A DNA stretch of 64,000 nucleotides. It comes from Abyssogena phaseoliformis symbiont OG214. GTDB lineage: Bacteria; Pseudomonadota; Gammaproteobacteria; PS1; Pseudothioglobaceae. The stretch's first letter is position 1; the number at the start of each line of letters is the position of its first letter. The stretch covers positions 1,465,912 through 1,529,911 of the forward strand of contig NZ_AP012977.1 of NCBI RefSeq assembly GCF_016592595.1. Reading direction: 5' to 3'. Shown piece by piece: positions 31,441 through 42,306 of the stretch. A program made the position numbers and the translations under genes. The notes below the pieces were generated by a model, which worked only from the letters and a program-made list of their open reading frames with translations, did not search any database and was not told the DNA's origin.

Positions 31441-33182
31441 TACTTGTTTTTATAATAACTTGAGCTGATATAAACCACCAAACTCACAAAAAATATTACA
31501 ACAATTTTAGGTGAGAACTCAATTAAATTGTTATTAGCCATTAGTGAAAACTCACTAACGCCTGATGACTCATTCTTGGTTTGAAACAAGTTACCAAGGA
31601 AAGATACGCTACCTAAACCTGGCGTTGTAGAATTTTTCTTTTTACTGCTTTCTACCGCCAAGCCACCAATAACCAAACTCTCGTCGTTACGTATTGGCAC
31701 AACGGTTTGAGTTTAACGCATACTGATGGTTGGCGCTTCTATATTTGGTACGCCTTCACTGCTAACTAAACGCATCTCCTCCAATAAAGTTAATTCTGGA
31801 GAGATATACAGAATTACCTCTGTATCAGAAATAATATGTGGCAAGAGGTAAAAATTAAGCCCTGTTTGTAAAGATTTAAGATTTGATGTATACCGAGTAA
31901 TATCAGATGAAGAGGTGCTAGAGTCACCCCTGCCGCATAGAAAATAGTTTTACCCACAGTTAGTGAACCGATTGTATTGTTAGCTACGCGAATAGAAGGA
32001 CGAGACATAACTGCAACATCACCAAATTTCTTTAAAGCATTGGTATAAGACCTTGTTGTATTGCCGCCTTTTGTCCAGGCCAATGTAAAGTTAGCACCGT
32101 TTGACCCCGCCAAATGTAGAGGCTCTTGAAGCGCCAACACGAGTTAAATCACCAGCAACTACAGTCTAATCAACACCAAATTTCTCTTCTTCAGTTAAGT
32201 CAACTTCGGTAATAACACCACTGATTGAAACTGATCTAGACATAGATTTATTCACACTTACTAGAAAATTGCCAATTCTATCAACAACATCGGCTCTATC
32301 TTTTACCCAAATCATACCCAGTTCTTTATGAATAACAACTCGGCCACTATCGGTTAGAAACTTTTCAATGGTTGCTGTTAGATTACTCAAAGTAGCAGTG
32401 CCTCCACTAGAAATGGCCTTACCGGCAGAAAAATCGATTGCTTTGTCGTTTTTGTCCTTAGAAGTCTTAGTACTCGTTTCTTCCCTTGAAGAACTGACAT
32501 TAAATGATTGTTCAATCAGTGGAAAACTAACCGTAAATAATTGTTCTTTGTCACGGAAAATAATATAACTTTTTGCTTCTTTTTTCCAAACAATATTAAG
32601 TTGTGCTAGCAATCTATCTAGTGCCATCTCAATTGGCAAGTCTTTGAATTCAACACTCACCAACGCTTTCAAACTCTCTTCAGCGCCCCGTCTCTAACAA
32701 TATAGGAAATATCGCCTAGTATGGTATTTAAAACAACATCTAGCGGTTGATTAAATGCACGAAAAGTAATACGTTTTTGTTTAATGACTAAAATACCGCC
32801 AGTCGTTCGAGTATAAGAAAGCCCAACAGGTTTTAGTATTTGATGCAAAGCCTGGTTTACAGCAAGGTTTATTACCTCCAAAGAAACCAGCACGTTCGCA
32901 TTGATGCCTTCGCTATAATTAACCTCATCAACCAAAGTTGGCAATACTGTTTTTAACAGCCTGATTAAAAATCGTCAGGGTGACCTTTCTATTAAACAAC
33001 TCAACTTCTTGTTCAATAACCGGGTAATTTTTAACTTTGGGTGCGGCATCTTGATAATTACTACTGACAACAGCAACTTTCTCTCTATGATTTTTAATAT
33101 TCTCTGCTGAATAATCACTACAGCCACTAACTAAGATACTGGTTGATATAAAACCAATGCCAACTGTTTTTAAAACTTTCAT
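31440..33182 (-). pseudogene. Broken type IV pilus/type II-like secretin lipoprotein
   Basis: Secretins are outer-membrane channels for pili or secreted proteins. ATG 33182 opens with a lipoprotein signal (ISTSILVSGCSDYS). After a frameshift near 32940, N-domains follow: LEVINLAVNQALHQILKPVG, FNQPLDVVLNTILGDIS. A shift near 32675 leads to FKDLPIEMALDRLLAQLNIV and RVVIHKELGMIWVKDRADVV. An in-frame TAG and two more shifts interrupt the gate region: MSRPSIRVANNTIGSLTVGK, NFYLLPHIISDTEVILYIS. A TAA precedes the C-terminal VVPIRNDESLVIGGL. A lipid-anchored secretin with PilO/PilP-like genes downstream resembles type IVb pilus loci (PilN/BfpB-like). At least four frameshifts and two stops make it dead. 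Confidence 0.85.
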
Positions 33183-33269
33183 TACAATACACTTCCTTTT
33201 TTTGTTGTAAACATCTTCTATGCTATACTATGAAAATATTGGAAATTCCATGGCAATTTTTACTGCCAA

Positions 33270-33496
33270 TTAGGCAAGAAATTCTTGATAAGACACAATC
33301 TTAAAAACCAGTGCCTTAATACTAATATCTTTTTTCTTAAAATTTAAATCAAGAACAGCAATATTATTGCCTATTCTAATAGTTTTTGGATAAATGATAC
33401 TGATTATCAATCACAACTGCATCAGTTGGTTTTCCAAAAAAAATTAACTGCAACGCCAAGCACAATGGCGATAATAATTTTAATACCTAAATTCAT
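33270..33496 (-). pseudogene. Broken small protein between S74 protein and secretin
   Basis: ATG 33494-33496 overlaps the TGA of the giant gene (ATGA). The product reads LGIKIIIAIVLGVAVNFF, a membrane or signal segment. After a shift come GKPTDAVVIDNQYHL and, after another, KTIRIGNNIAVLDLNFKKKD, ending SYQEFLA at 33270-33272. About 75 residues originally. No family recognised. Operon overlap suggests a function with the two large neighbours. Confidence 0.45.
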
Positions 33497-36400
33497 TCTA
33501 GACGTCCTCCATCTCTATGCCAACCTTTTGCACCTGTACAAATATAGAACTTTTCACTATTTACTAAAACACCAATATTACCAGTGTCTGATCTTTTATT
33601 ACACTTGCTAATATTTGACTCTACTTCAAACACATCAAACTTAGACGCCATATTGCTTGCCCAAACATTACCATCCGACAAATAAACGCCCTTAACCGAT
33701 AAATAACCCTGTGCACCGCTGCCAGCTGTTTTATCAGTTTTAATACTGATTAAATTACCTATTTCACTTGAACACTTAATATTGAATTCATTGCCACTGA
33801 TATTAATATCAGTACTCAACTCTAGGCTATTGGCATATAAGTTATTATCCTTATCGATCACTATTTTATTATTGATGCTAAGTGCTTGGTTTAGATTAAT
33901 TGATTCATTGCTAATGGTAGATGCTTTAGACAACTCATCGACTTTGTTTTGTTGCAACTGGAAGCCTTTAACTAAGACAGGAATCAACCTGGCTTCACTA
34001 ACACCTAACAAACTTGGGCTAAGATTTGACACCATTGGGGCATAAACTGCTTGGACTTCTTGAGCAATAAAACCAGTGACTAACTCACCATTAGGATTGC
34101 TCTTTCTGTGGAAATCTACAATTCTAAGATTAGATAAAATGTGTATGGCATCAATGTTGGTATTTTGAATGTCTTGTTTAGTTCTTCTGTCAGACAGGTT
34201 GACTAATGAGAAGTTGGAGCCGTTATACCTGTAATGAACCTACTTAAGGGTTTGGCGTATCATAAAAAGAAACCATAGCAGTAGGACTCCATTAACTGAG
34301 GTGATAATTTTAAGTACAGTGCCAGTATCGCCATTAATCGTTACTGCGCCGACTACATCTAGGTCTCCAGCAATGCTAACACCTGTAGAGTTATTAACTA
34401 CCAGGGTATCCGTATTAACCTTAAAACTACCGCTATTAATGTTGATGTTAATATCAGCACCATCAGCAGTGATTGAATTAAGTGAAGTGTCGCCAACATT
34501 AGTAACATCATTGTTGTTTAAATTAAATCCTGTTGCGCTGATTGTGCCGATGTTGGTTAGGTTGTTAGCATTAAAATTAATGCCTGTACTAGCACCAGAT
34601 ACAGCATTGCTGATCACGTTGCCAGTGATGATGCAGTTTGAACCGCTGATAGCACTGCCATCTAGCTCTACGGCTTTGTTGATAATGAGTTTTTGATTGT
34701 CGGTGTCAAAGGTTAGATACTCGTTGCCAGTTGTACCAATCACTAGCGCTATACTTTGTCCAGAGGTTAAATTAAAGGCCATGGTACTACCATTGACACT
34801 TAAAGTGTTTAATACAATGCCATCAACGTTGGTAATATCACCACTGTTTAAATCAAGTGCTATTGTGCCGATTGTGCCAATATTAGTCAAATTGTCTCCA
34901 GAAAAATCAATGTCTGTAGCAATTGCATTGCTAATCACATTGCCAGTGATGTTAATATCGCCAATTCGGGCACTGCTGATTAGAGTTATGCCATCAATAC
35001 CACTGATACTACCGCCGGTGATGAGTTTTTCATTACCATCAGTGGTGTCAAAGGTTAGATAATTATTAGTATCTTCACCAATAACCAAGGCTTTAGGCTA
35101 GTTATCAGTCAGCTTAAAAGTCATGGTGTTGCCATTAGCACTTAAAGTTTTCAGTTGGATATCATCAGCATTGCCAATATTTCCTGAATCGCCAGTAAAT
35201 ACCAGCCCTTCTGCGGTTGTAGTTCCAGTGGTTATAAGGTTGCTACTACCGAAATCAATATCACCGGTAGAGTTGATACTACTGCCACTTAACGTTAAGC
35301 TACCGACCCTGATTGACTCAATTGGATTGTTACTGCCAATGGTGAGTTTTGATATCAATTGTGCCTGATGACATTTTAAAATTGTTTAAATTATTACCAT
35401 TTTGGCTTAAGAATAACTTGCATGTGTCAGTATCAAACACTAAATAATCATCCGTACTACCCCCAATGGCTAATGCCTGGTTTTGATTGTCCTTAAGCGT
35501 AATAGCCCAAACATTAGTATTGGCTGATATGTCATTAAGGCCCATATTATTAATATCAACAATTTTGCCAGTGCTTAGATATAAATCTGCTTTAAAAGTG
35601 CTGTCAGTTCTTAGATTATTATTGCCAAAACTAATATCAGTTATCGAAGTAATGTTATTGCCACTCAAAGTTAAACTACCAACTCTAATGTTAGTAATAG
35701 GGGTATTCGTGCCAAGCTCTACCCCCATCAATGCTACCAGCATTAATATTATTTAAAATCAGATGCGCCGACTTGGGAATCAAAAGACAAGTTGGTGAAA
35801 TTTACAGAAACTGCTGTGTTTGCGCCAATAATGGTGTTGTCAATATTGCCACCAGTAATAGTAAAATTTAAACCACTAATGTTGGCATCTAATTCTAAGT
35901 TCTGTGAAACAACTATCTTGCTATTTACTGTATCAAACCTTAGATATTCGTTAACGCCTTGCCTAACAACAAGCGCGCTGGCTTGATTGTTTTTAAGATT
36001 AATATCTATGCCTGACCCTGTTTGAGCATTAATACTATCAAGCTTAACATCGCCTGCATCAATCAAATTACCGGCTGTAAAATCAAGATTGCTAGCAGTC
36101 GAAAAAGTAAATGACCCTGCAATAATATCATTATTCGAGAAATTAATACCATTTACATTCGTAGCCCTAATGGTATTTTTACTAAAGGTTAAACTGCCCA
36201 CTTTAAAAAAAGATGCTGGCGTGTCAACTCCGATGCTAACACCATCAATAGAACCGCCACTAATGTTAAAGCAATTACCCTGAATTATATTCTCGCCTAA
36301 CGTTGTGGTTTTGCTAGACAATATTTCTTTATTTAAGGTATTAAATTTTAAATACTCAATCGCGCCACTTTCAATAATTAAAGCATCTTCCTCGCCATCA

Positions 36401-38226
36401 TTTAATTCTAAAACCGTGGCATCTGCTTTGATGGTATTGACTGATAAACTATTAACATTAACTATGTCATTACCCCCAAGGTAACAGTACCACTAAAAGT
36501 GGCATTACCATCTTTATCCAAAACCATTGCAACTTTTTCATTGGTAATAAGCTCAAAAGAATATGAATCCTTTGTTCCAATAGACATTGTAGAAGCTTTT
36601 GTATCACAACCCAAGTGTACCAATTTCTCATCTGATGGAAATATTTGCCACCCAATCCTATCCTTAATGTACATCTCACCTTCACTAGAATTAAAAGCTA
36701 AGGAGCCATTACCAATATCATCAGGGTCAGGCAACGAACTTAAATCATTAATACTATAACCAATTCATATTATTTGCATCAGTATGTAAAGAAAAAAGCC
36801 CTCCTTGTGCTGAAACCTTGGTTTGGATTTCTTTCTCAGCTTCAATTGACTTGGCTGTCGCCGTTCCACTAACATCCAAGGTGTAACCACTACTAGGATT
36901 TTTTCCAATACCTGCGCTAGAATTAACTGTATCTAAAATTAAAGTGTTGTTATTGCCAAATGAATAAGCAGCAGTACTAGTCATATCGGTTTGAAAGTTA
37001 ATACCTTCTGCCTTTAAAAACCAAATTAGCAGCATCAAGAGTGGACATTTTCAATGTCATTAGCGACTACACCAATCGTTAAGTCCTGAATTTTTATATT
37101 ATCTTTATAAGAAACTTCTCCTCCGCCAACACTTGAAAGGTTTATATCTCCAATGCTGAGTGCGTCACTACTGTAAATATTGCCAGCAACAGCAACATCA
37201 TCTTTTACTGATATAGAATTGTTATTCTTAACTAAAATATTATCCGGTTTGCCAATTTTAATATTTCTAGTATTTAAATCTTTTAAGGTTGTCAAGGTTG
37301 CGTAATTTTGATTATCGCTAGTAGCAATAGCTATCGTGCCCTTATTGCGCTCAATGCCATCGATTTTAATTTTATTATCGCTACCAATCTTGCTATACAC
37401 AACAGCAATTTCTGGCAATATATCTAATGTAACAATATCATTATCGTTGATTTTTTTTGCAACAATATTTTCTAAATTAGCGTCGCTAACATCCTTAAGT
37501 GAATCAGTTTTAAGAGGGTTAAATTCTGATACTTTGTCCATATCCAGTATCAATTCAGCACTTTGAATATTGGCAATATTTAAACTCTTAATTGTGCTGT
37601 TTTCACTGAAACCTAATAGATACTTATCGCCAGAATAATAAATACTGGCACTCACTTCTTTTTCAACTTTGGCACCTTTGTCAAAAGATATTCGATGACA
37701 ATCTAAACTAAACTGATTAGTTTCAATAAGTAGTCCTTGACAATCATATTGTCCAGCCCTTATGCGATCACGCTTACTAGACCTGCCAATTTCTTCATCA
37801 GATTCTAGTAACTTTTCACTGCTTTTTACCTCTTCTCCAAAGCCAGAATTAGCATAAGGGTTACTTTTAATATTACCGGTCTTTAGTGCTTGCTCTTCTC
37901 GGTATTTTTTATAATTAACACTGTCAACAAAAAATTTTCCATTTTTAGTACCAAATGTCCACGGAAGCCCCCAAGGGTCTTTTTTCTCAAAATAAAAATC
38001 ATGCTTAATGGCGGTGGTTTATGCGTATTCACAAATTTGAAGAATACTGGTTGCACTTTCGTTGTTATTTTTGACGTTTAGAGCTTTTAGAAATTTTCTA
38101 AAAATAGCCGATTGCTTCAATGGCTTTAGCTATTTTAGCCTCCTCAATTAGCTGTTTTTTGGCGGCAAGAGTGGTGCTTGTTGCTAATAGCAACAATAAG
38201 CATAAAAAAATATTTTTTAAAGCCAT
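33493..38226 (-). pseudogene. Giant exported repeat protein ending in a Peptidase S74 chaperone domain, broken
   Basis: ATG 38224-38226 starts a Sec signal peptide (NIFLCLLLLLATSTTLAA). An in-frame TAG (38098-38100) and a frameshift near 38010 lead to a long open part (HDFYFEKKDPWGLPWTFGTK onward to 37035). A tail-fibre-like segment follows (AGIGKNPSSGYTLDVSG), then about five imperfect repeats (34.2-36.4 kb). The C-terminus has SDRRTKQDI, LRIVDFHRKSNPNGELVTGF and IAQEVQAVY. This is the intramolecular chaperone (S74) domain of phage tailspikes, with its Ser/Lys self-cleavage elements. The last piece ends ICTGAKGWHRDGGRLE. At least eight frameshifts or stops. About 1,570 codons originally. It starts nine bases after the Wzz-like gene and overlaps the next gene. 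Probably a trimeric surface fibre; function is inferred from the domain. Confidence 0.82.
34250..36420 (-). repeat. About five imperfect tandem repeats inside the S74 protein gene
   Basis: Each unit contains, in the coding direction, an IGxxTPI-like turn, VGSLTLSGNNI, a DIxFGNNNL step, a loop, NxMxFxLxDNQ, ALVIG and EYLTFDT. The YLxFDT codons occur near 34708, 35053, 35440, 35935 and 36345, so spacing is 345 to about 495 bases. The Gly/Asn-rich, alternating hydrophobic pattern suggests stacked beta turns (beta-solenoid or triple-helical fibre). The copies have diverged, so they are old duplications rather than a recent expansion. Confidence 0.7.
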
Positions 38227-38235
38227 TTTTTGCAC

Positions 38236-39319
38236 TTACTTTATTTTCTTGCGCCTAAATGGACGGGATATAATCATGCCTAACATCAATCCTATAAAAC
38301 CACCAACAACATCCCAAACCGCTTGCTTGTCTTTTGTTAGGTTTAAATCTTCTATTTTTAAAGCTCGCTCTAGCGAAAATACTTTAATGTCATCAGAACT
38401 AGGAGGTACGTCTTTTAAGTCTTTCTAATTCCTGTTGTTCAAAATCCGCATCAACCTCTTGCTTGTCAATAGCAAATCTTATTCTGTCAACTTCAGAATC
38501 AAGCTGCCAATAACCTTGAAGGTACAATAAATCACCAGAACGGCTTTCTTTTGACAGGCTATCAACCCCAATAGAAGTGGCAATCCCTTTATTTTTAGCT
38601 ATTTTTAATGCCTGCTCATATCTATTTATTTTTCTGCCTAACTCTTTATCCCCTCCTTGTGCCTCAACATACCTAGTATCAATTTCGAATTTAATATCCT
38701 GTTTTTTATCATTGATTTTTTTTGCAGAATTTCTAATCAACAAAGCAACTGTTTAACTAGCAGAAAATGACAAGAAGCCATCTAACCGTTGTTTGGTAAT
38801 TTCTGGTTTTTTAATATCTATTGAAACCATGACACTATCAGTGTCCTCACCAATCCGAGCCCTTCGTTTAATCTTTAACTTTGGGTAAAACTGATTATCA
38901 TTTGAAAACCGTTTGGCCATCCTTTCTGATTTAATATTCTTAATAAAATCTTCAAAAATAACTCGTTTATCAACGAAACTACCGACCAAGGGTAATTACA
39001 AAGCTTTGATATCAAAAACATTAGGAGGGGCATGACAACACCCACTCTAAAAATTTCTGACTTTGGACTGCTGTTAATTTGAGATGAAAAAAGTACCGAG
39101 CTAATAATGATACACATTATAATGGTAATCTGTTCTAATATTGAACAGCGGCTTCAGTGACCAATGAAATTTTTCGTGCTGCTTATCTTGCTCTTGATAA
39201 GAGATATCTTTTTCACTATATCGTGCCTCTGAGTCTGAGTATATATCGCTTAAATAGGTAGATAGGTAGAATAATAAAATTTATCATCGCCTTCAAACTT
39301 TTCTTGCTTTTTGCATCAT
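38236..39319 (-). pseudogene. Broken Wzz-like polysaccharide chain-length regulator
   Basis: ATG ATG at 39314-39319 starts KARKFEGDDKFYYSTYLPI, shifts, and continues SEARYSEKDISYQEQDKQHE. It shifts again into the first membrane segment (ITIIMCIIISSVLFSSQIN). After a shift near 38990 come SFVDKRVIFEDFIKNIKSER and DSVMVSIDIKKPEITKQRLD; after a stop, coiled coil (KINRYEQALKIAKNKGIATS). After a shift near 38415, VPPSSDDIKVFSLERAL and the second membrane segment GGFIGLMLGMIISRP, stopping at 38236-38238. Two-helix topology with a Pro-rich approach to the second helix matches Wzz. It ends nine bases before the S74 gene and starts about 30 bases after the pglL relic. At least four lesions. Confidence 0.75.
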
Positions 39320-39349
39320 AATTGAAAATCAAAAAAAATCTCCGTAATT

Positions 39350-40857
39350 TTACCTTAAAATTTTCATCTTCATATTACTAACAAGCTTAGGATTTGGACA
39401 ATTTGCACTCTTATTCTTCATTACCAAATCAAAATGTACACTAGCATTTTCATTATTCCTTCTTGTAATATAAAATATAATCATATTATTTTCAACTGAA
39501 CATTGATAGCCCTGGTACTTTATATATTTTTGGTATAAGTCCAATGTGTGTTTTTGCAGACCACTATAAGAAACACTAAAAGCAAGCAAAAAACGGTAAC
39601 TAGGCTCATCTAACGCCAAAAAACTTTCCTTTTGAAAATAAAGCTCTTCAAATGCTTGTTGAAACTTTTGAGTATCTTGTTTTTGTTGATAAATTTTTAG
39701 CTCAATAACGTTTGCCCTATATGAACCTATAGGCGCTTGTTTCTTTTAATTTTGTTACTATTTTTAACGCTTGGTCATATTTTTTTTGCTTAAACAGCGC
39801 ATAAGCATATCGATACAGTGAATCGTTTGCATCAAGCCAGTACATTAGTATTTTTTCTTCAAGCTTAATAACGTTTTGATAATTTTGACGCTTAAAATGA
39901 AGTTGCGGCAAAAAGCCTAATATATTTTGAGTTTCTAAGTGGTAAACAAGTGGATTTATGTTGTTCAAGCGGCTAAATTTTAAAGTTTGATTCATGTTGT
40001 TCAAAGTAGAATAAAGCCCAACCCACTGGTAATAATAAAAACAAACACCCAAAATCCAAATATAATTTGGCATAGAGTTTGACTGAAATTTAGCTCAGTT
40101 AGTCTTATTTTTTGGCAAAAACTGCTCTGATTTCTTAGCAAGAAATCCAGCATAGAAACCAAACAAAACTGCTGGCATTGCCAACTGGTGAGGAAAGCTA
40201 AATTGCATATTTACAAATAAGGCGCTTAAACATACAAATAGTAAATAATAAAACCATGCATTGGCATTGTCTTCTAGTTTAACTATCTTCCAAAGTGCGG
40301 ACAAAAGTGCCACAACAACAATAAAAAATAAACCCAGCCCAACAAACCCAAGATCAACGCCGATCTCTAACGTGTCGTTGTGCACTCTTTTGGTAGGACA
40401 ATACATTCCACGAACCATAACCACCTTGAATTTCATTGTCAAACCAAGTACCGAGGCCCGTGCCAAACCATGGAGAATCCTTAATCATGTGCCAAGCCAC
40501 TTGCCAAATTTGATAACGAGAATATTCACTATTGATTGCGTCTTCACCAATTGTAGAAACGGCGGAAGAAAGCTCATGCCAGAATGGTGTCCAACCATCA
40601 CTGGAGAAGTTAATCAGTAAAAAGACATAGTGCAACAACAAATATACTGGCATTTCTTTTACTTTTATTCCAAAAAACCAGTATGCTAGTCGTCTTCGTT
40701 GAGCGATTAAGAAGACTAAAATTAAAACAAACTCTATAAAAATACTAAGCCATGCGCCTCTGGTTTTGGTGTAAAAAATAAACGCCATTATTAATGCCGC
40801 CATAATGGCCAAAAGCCAAGTTCCTTTGTTGTTGATTTTGTATGCATAACAATACAA
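39350..40857 (-). pseudogene. Truncated PglL/Wzy-type O-oligosaccharyltransferase, broken
   Basis: PglL-type membrane enzymes transfer lipid-linked oligosaccharide to proteins, often pilins. The Wzy_C core is visible: FYTKTRGAWLSIFIEFVLIL, SEYSRYQIWQVAWHMIKDS, PWFGTGLGTWF. After a frameshift near 40400 comes RVHNDTLEIGVDLGFVGLGL. An in-frame TGA at 40095 is followed by the C-terminal part (YIWILGVCFYYYQWVGLYST, then LFKQKKYDQALKIVTKLKE, TPR-like). One more shift near 39720 precedes the end at 39350. The N-terminal third is missing: the frame begins at 40857, where the divergent copy begins. So it is both 5'-truncated and internally broken. Confidence 0.8.
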
Positions 40858-42138
40858 AGCATGCGTTATTGGTCTTTTCTATATTGATTATCGCCACGCT
40901 GTCCGCTCCTTGGTTTGACACAAGTTTTTATAATTATTTCTTTGTTAAAGCGTACGTCACTTCATTTGCTGTGTTTGTTGCAATTTTATAGCTGATTGTA
41001 TTTTTTGCTTTTATGTTAATAAGAATGATTAACAACCAACCAAAAAGCCTTAATCTTGTCACCTTGTCATTAGTGACTTCTGCTGTGCTCATTGTATTAA
41101 TAGGCATATCGCAACATTTATTTTCCTACCCTATGTTGCAAGGCTCAATTAATCCCGCAGCAACATTTGGCAATAAAAATATGTCCGCACAACCATTCGT
41201 GTTTATTTTGCCATTGGGTTTATATCTTTTGCATAATACTCAAAAGATCTTATCAACACTATTTGGCAACTTTTGCAATATCCTTAGTGCTGATTTTTGT
41301 GCTTTATACTCAAACACATGCAGTATGGCTTGCGGTGTCATTTGGACTCTTGGTAATTTTTATATTACTATTTTCTGGTAGATTTAAACTTAATTGGGAT
41401 CCAGAAAAAACTTATGACAGCCTTGTGGCATTGCTGTTTCTACTGATTATGATTAATTTTTCATCCAGTGGTTTTGAACCATTTTGGCACCACATTAATC
41501 AAGCCACAATCACCGCATTGGGTGATTACAGCAACGCCAATTATTCACGTTTTAACATTTGGGCGATTGCGCTTGATATGTTCAATAGCTCGCTTTTTTT
41601 GGCGTAGATCTGGTAGTTTTATGCATAACGAAATGGTGAAAGGGTTCCATACCATAGGTACAATAGATTATCAGCGAGTACATAATGATTTATTAGAGTT
41701 GTTGGTTGAGTTGGGGCTATTTGGCGTTGTGTTGTTTATTTTGGTTGTATTTTTTTTAATTCAAGCGGTCATTAGATGTGCCAAAAATCAACAAAAAAAT
41801 GCTTTATTTTACATATTATCATTGATTGGTATTTTGGCTTCGTTCGTTGACACCAAAAAAATTAGATATTTGAACATGGCTGATAGCATTATTTATCATC
41901 AAGATTTACAAACCGTGCTAAAAAATCTAGCCTATAGTTATGATAAAATAGGCACGCCTATTTTAAATATACGGGTTGAGAATAAAAATTTGACTTATTG
42001 GGAGAATAATTTTTCATTAGAAAAGCTCGCAACTTATATAAAGTTGGTCGGTATGAATTAGCGTTAAAGACATTGCGAAAAGCCAAACATAATCAGCCAA
42101 AAGGTAATTATAATCTTGATAAACACCAAGCAAAATAA
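40842..42138 (+). pseudogene. Second PglL/Wzy-type relic, divergent from the first
   Basis: ATG 40842 gives MHNNTKHALLVFSILIIATL and SAPWFDTSFYNYFFVKAYV. An in-frame TAG (near 40989) precedes AFMLIRMINNQPKSLNLVTL and GNKNMSAQPFVFILPLGLYL. After a shift near 41260 come FAISLVLIFVLYTQTHAVWL and NANYSRFNIWAIALDMFNSS. After another near 41600, FHTIGTIDYQRVHNDLLELL and VELGLFGVVLFILVVFFLIQ. Its end, YKVGRYELALKTLRKA, needs one more shift and stops at 42136-42138. It parallels the minus-strand copy (for example NFSSSGFEPFWH versus NFSSDGWTPFWH), so the two are paralogues. The TPR-like C-terminus appears shortened. Confidence 0.78.
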
Positions 42139-42306
42139 AACACTAGCTAGACAAGAATGAGCACTTGTTCAAAACAAACCCTCACTTTGAAAAAATTATT
42201 GCCAACTTTTTACCAGTACATTAATCAATATTCAGATATTAAATCAAAGAGCAGCAGTTTACAGAAATAAACATAATAGGCTTTAAGAAATCGTAATGAG
42301 GTATTT

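Noticed and set aside
34301-35756. Long plus-strand open frames opposite the fibre repeats
   Set aside because: They are antisense shadows of the repeat-rich S74 gene; the low-complexity repeats keep the opposite frames open. No start sites or family motifs.
33493-38226. Prophage origin of the S74 protein
   Set aside because: No capsid, terminase, integrase or other tail genes are nearby, and the gene has a Sec signal peptide and envelope-gene neighbours.
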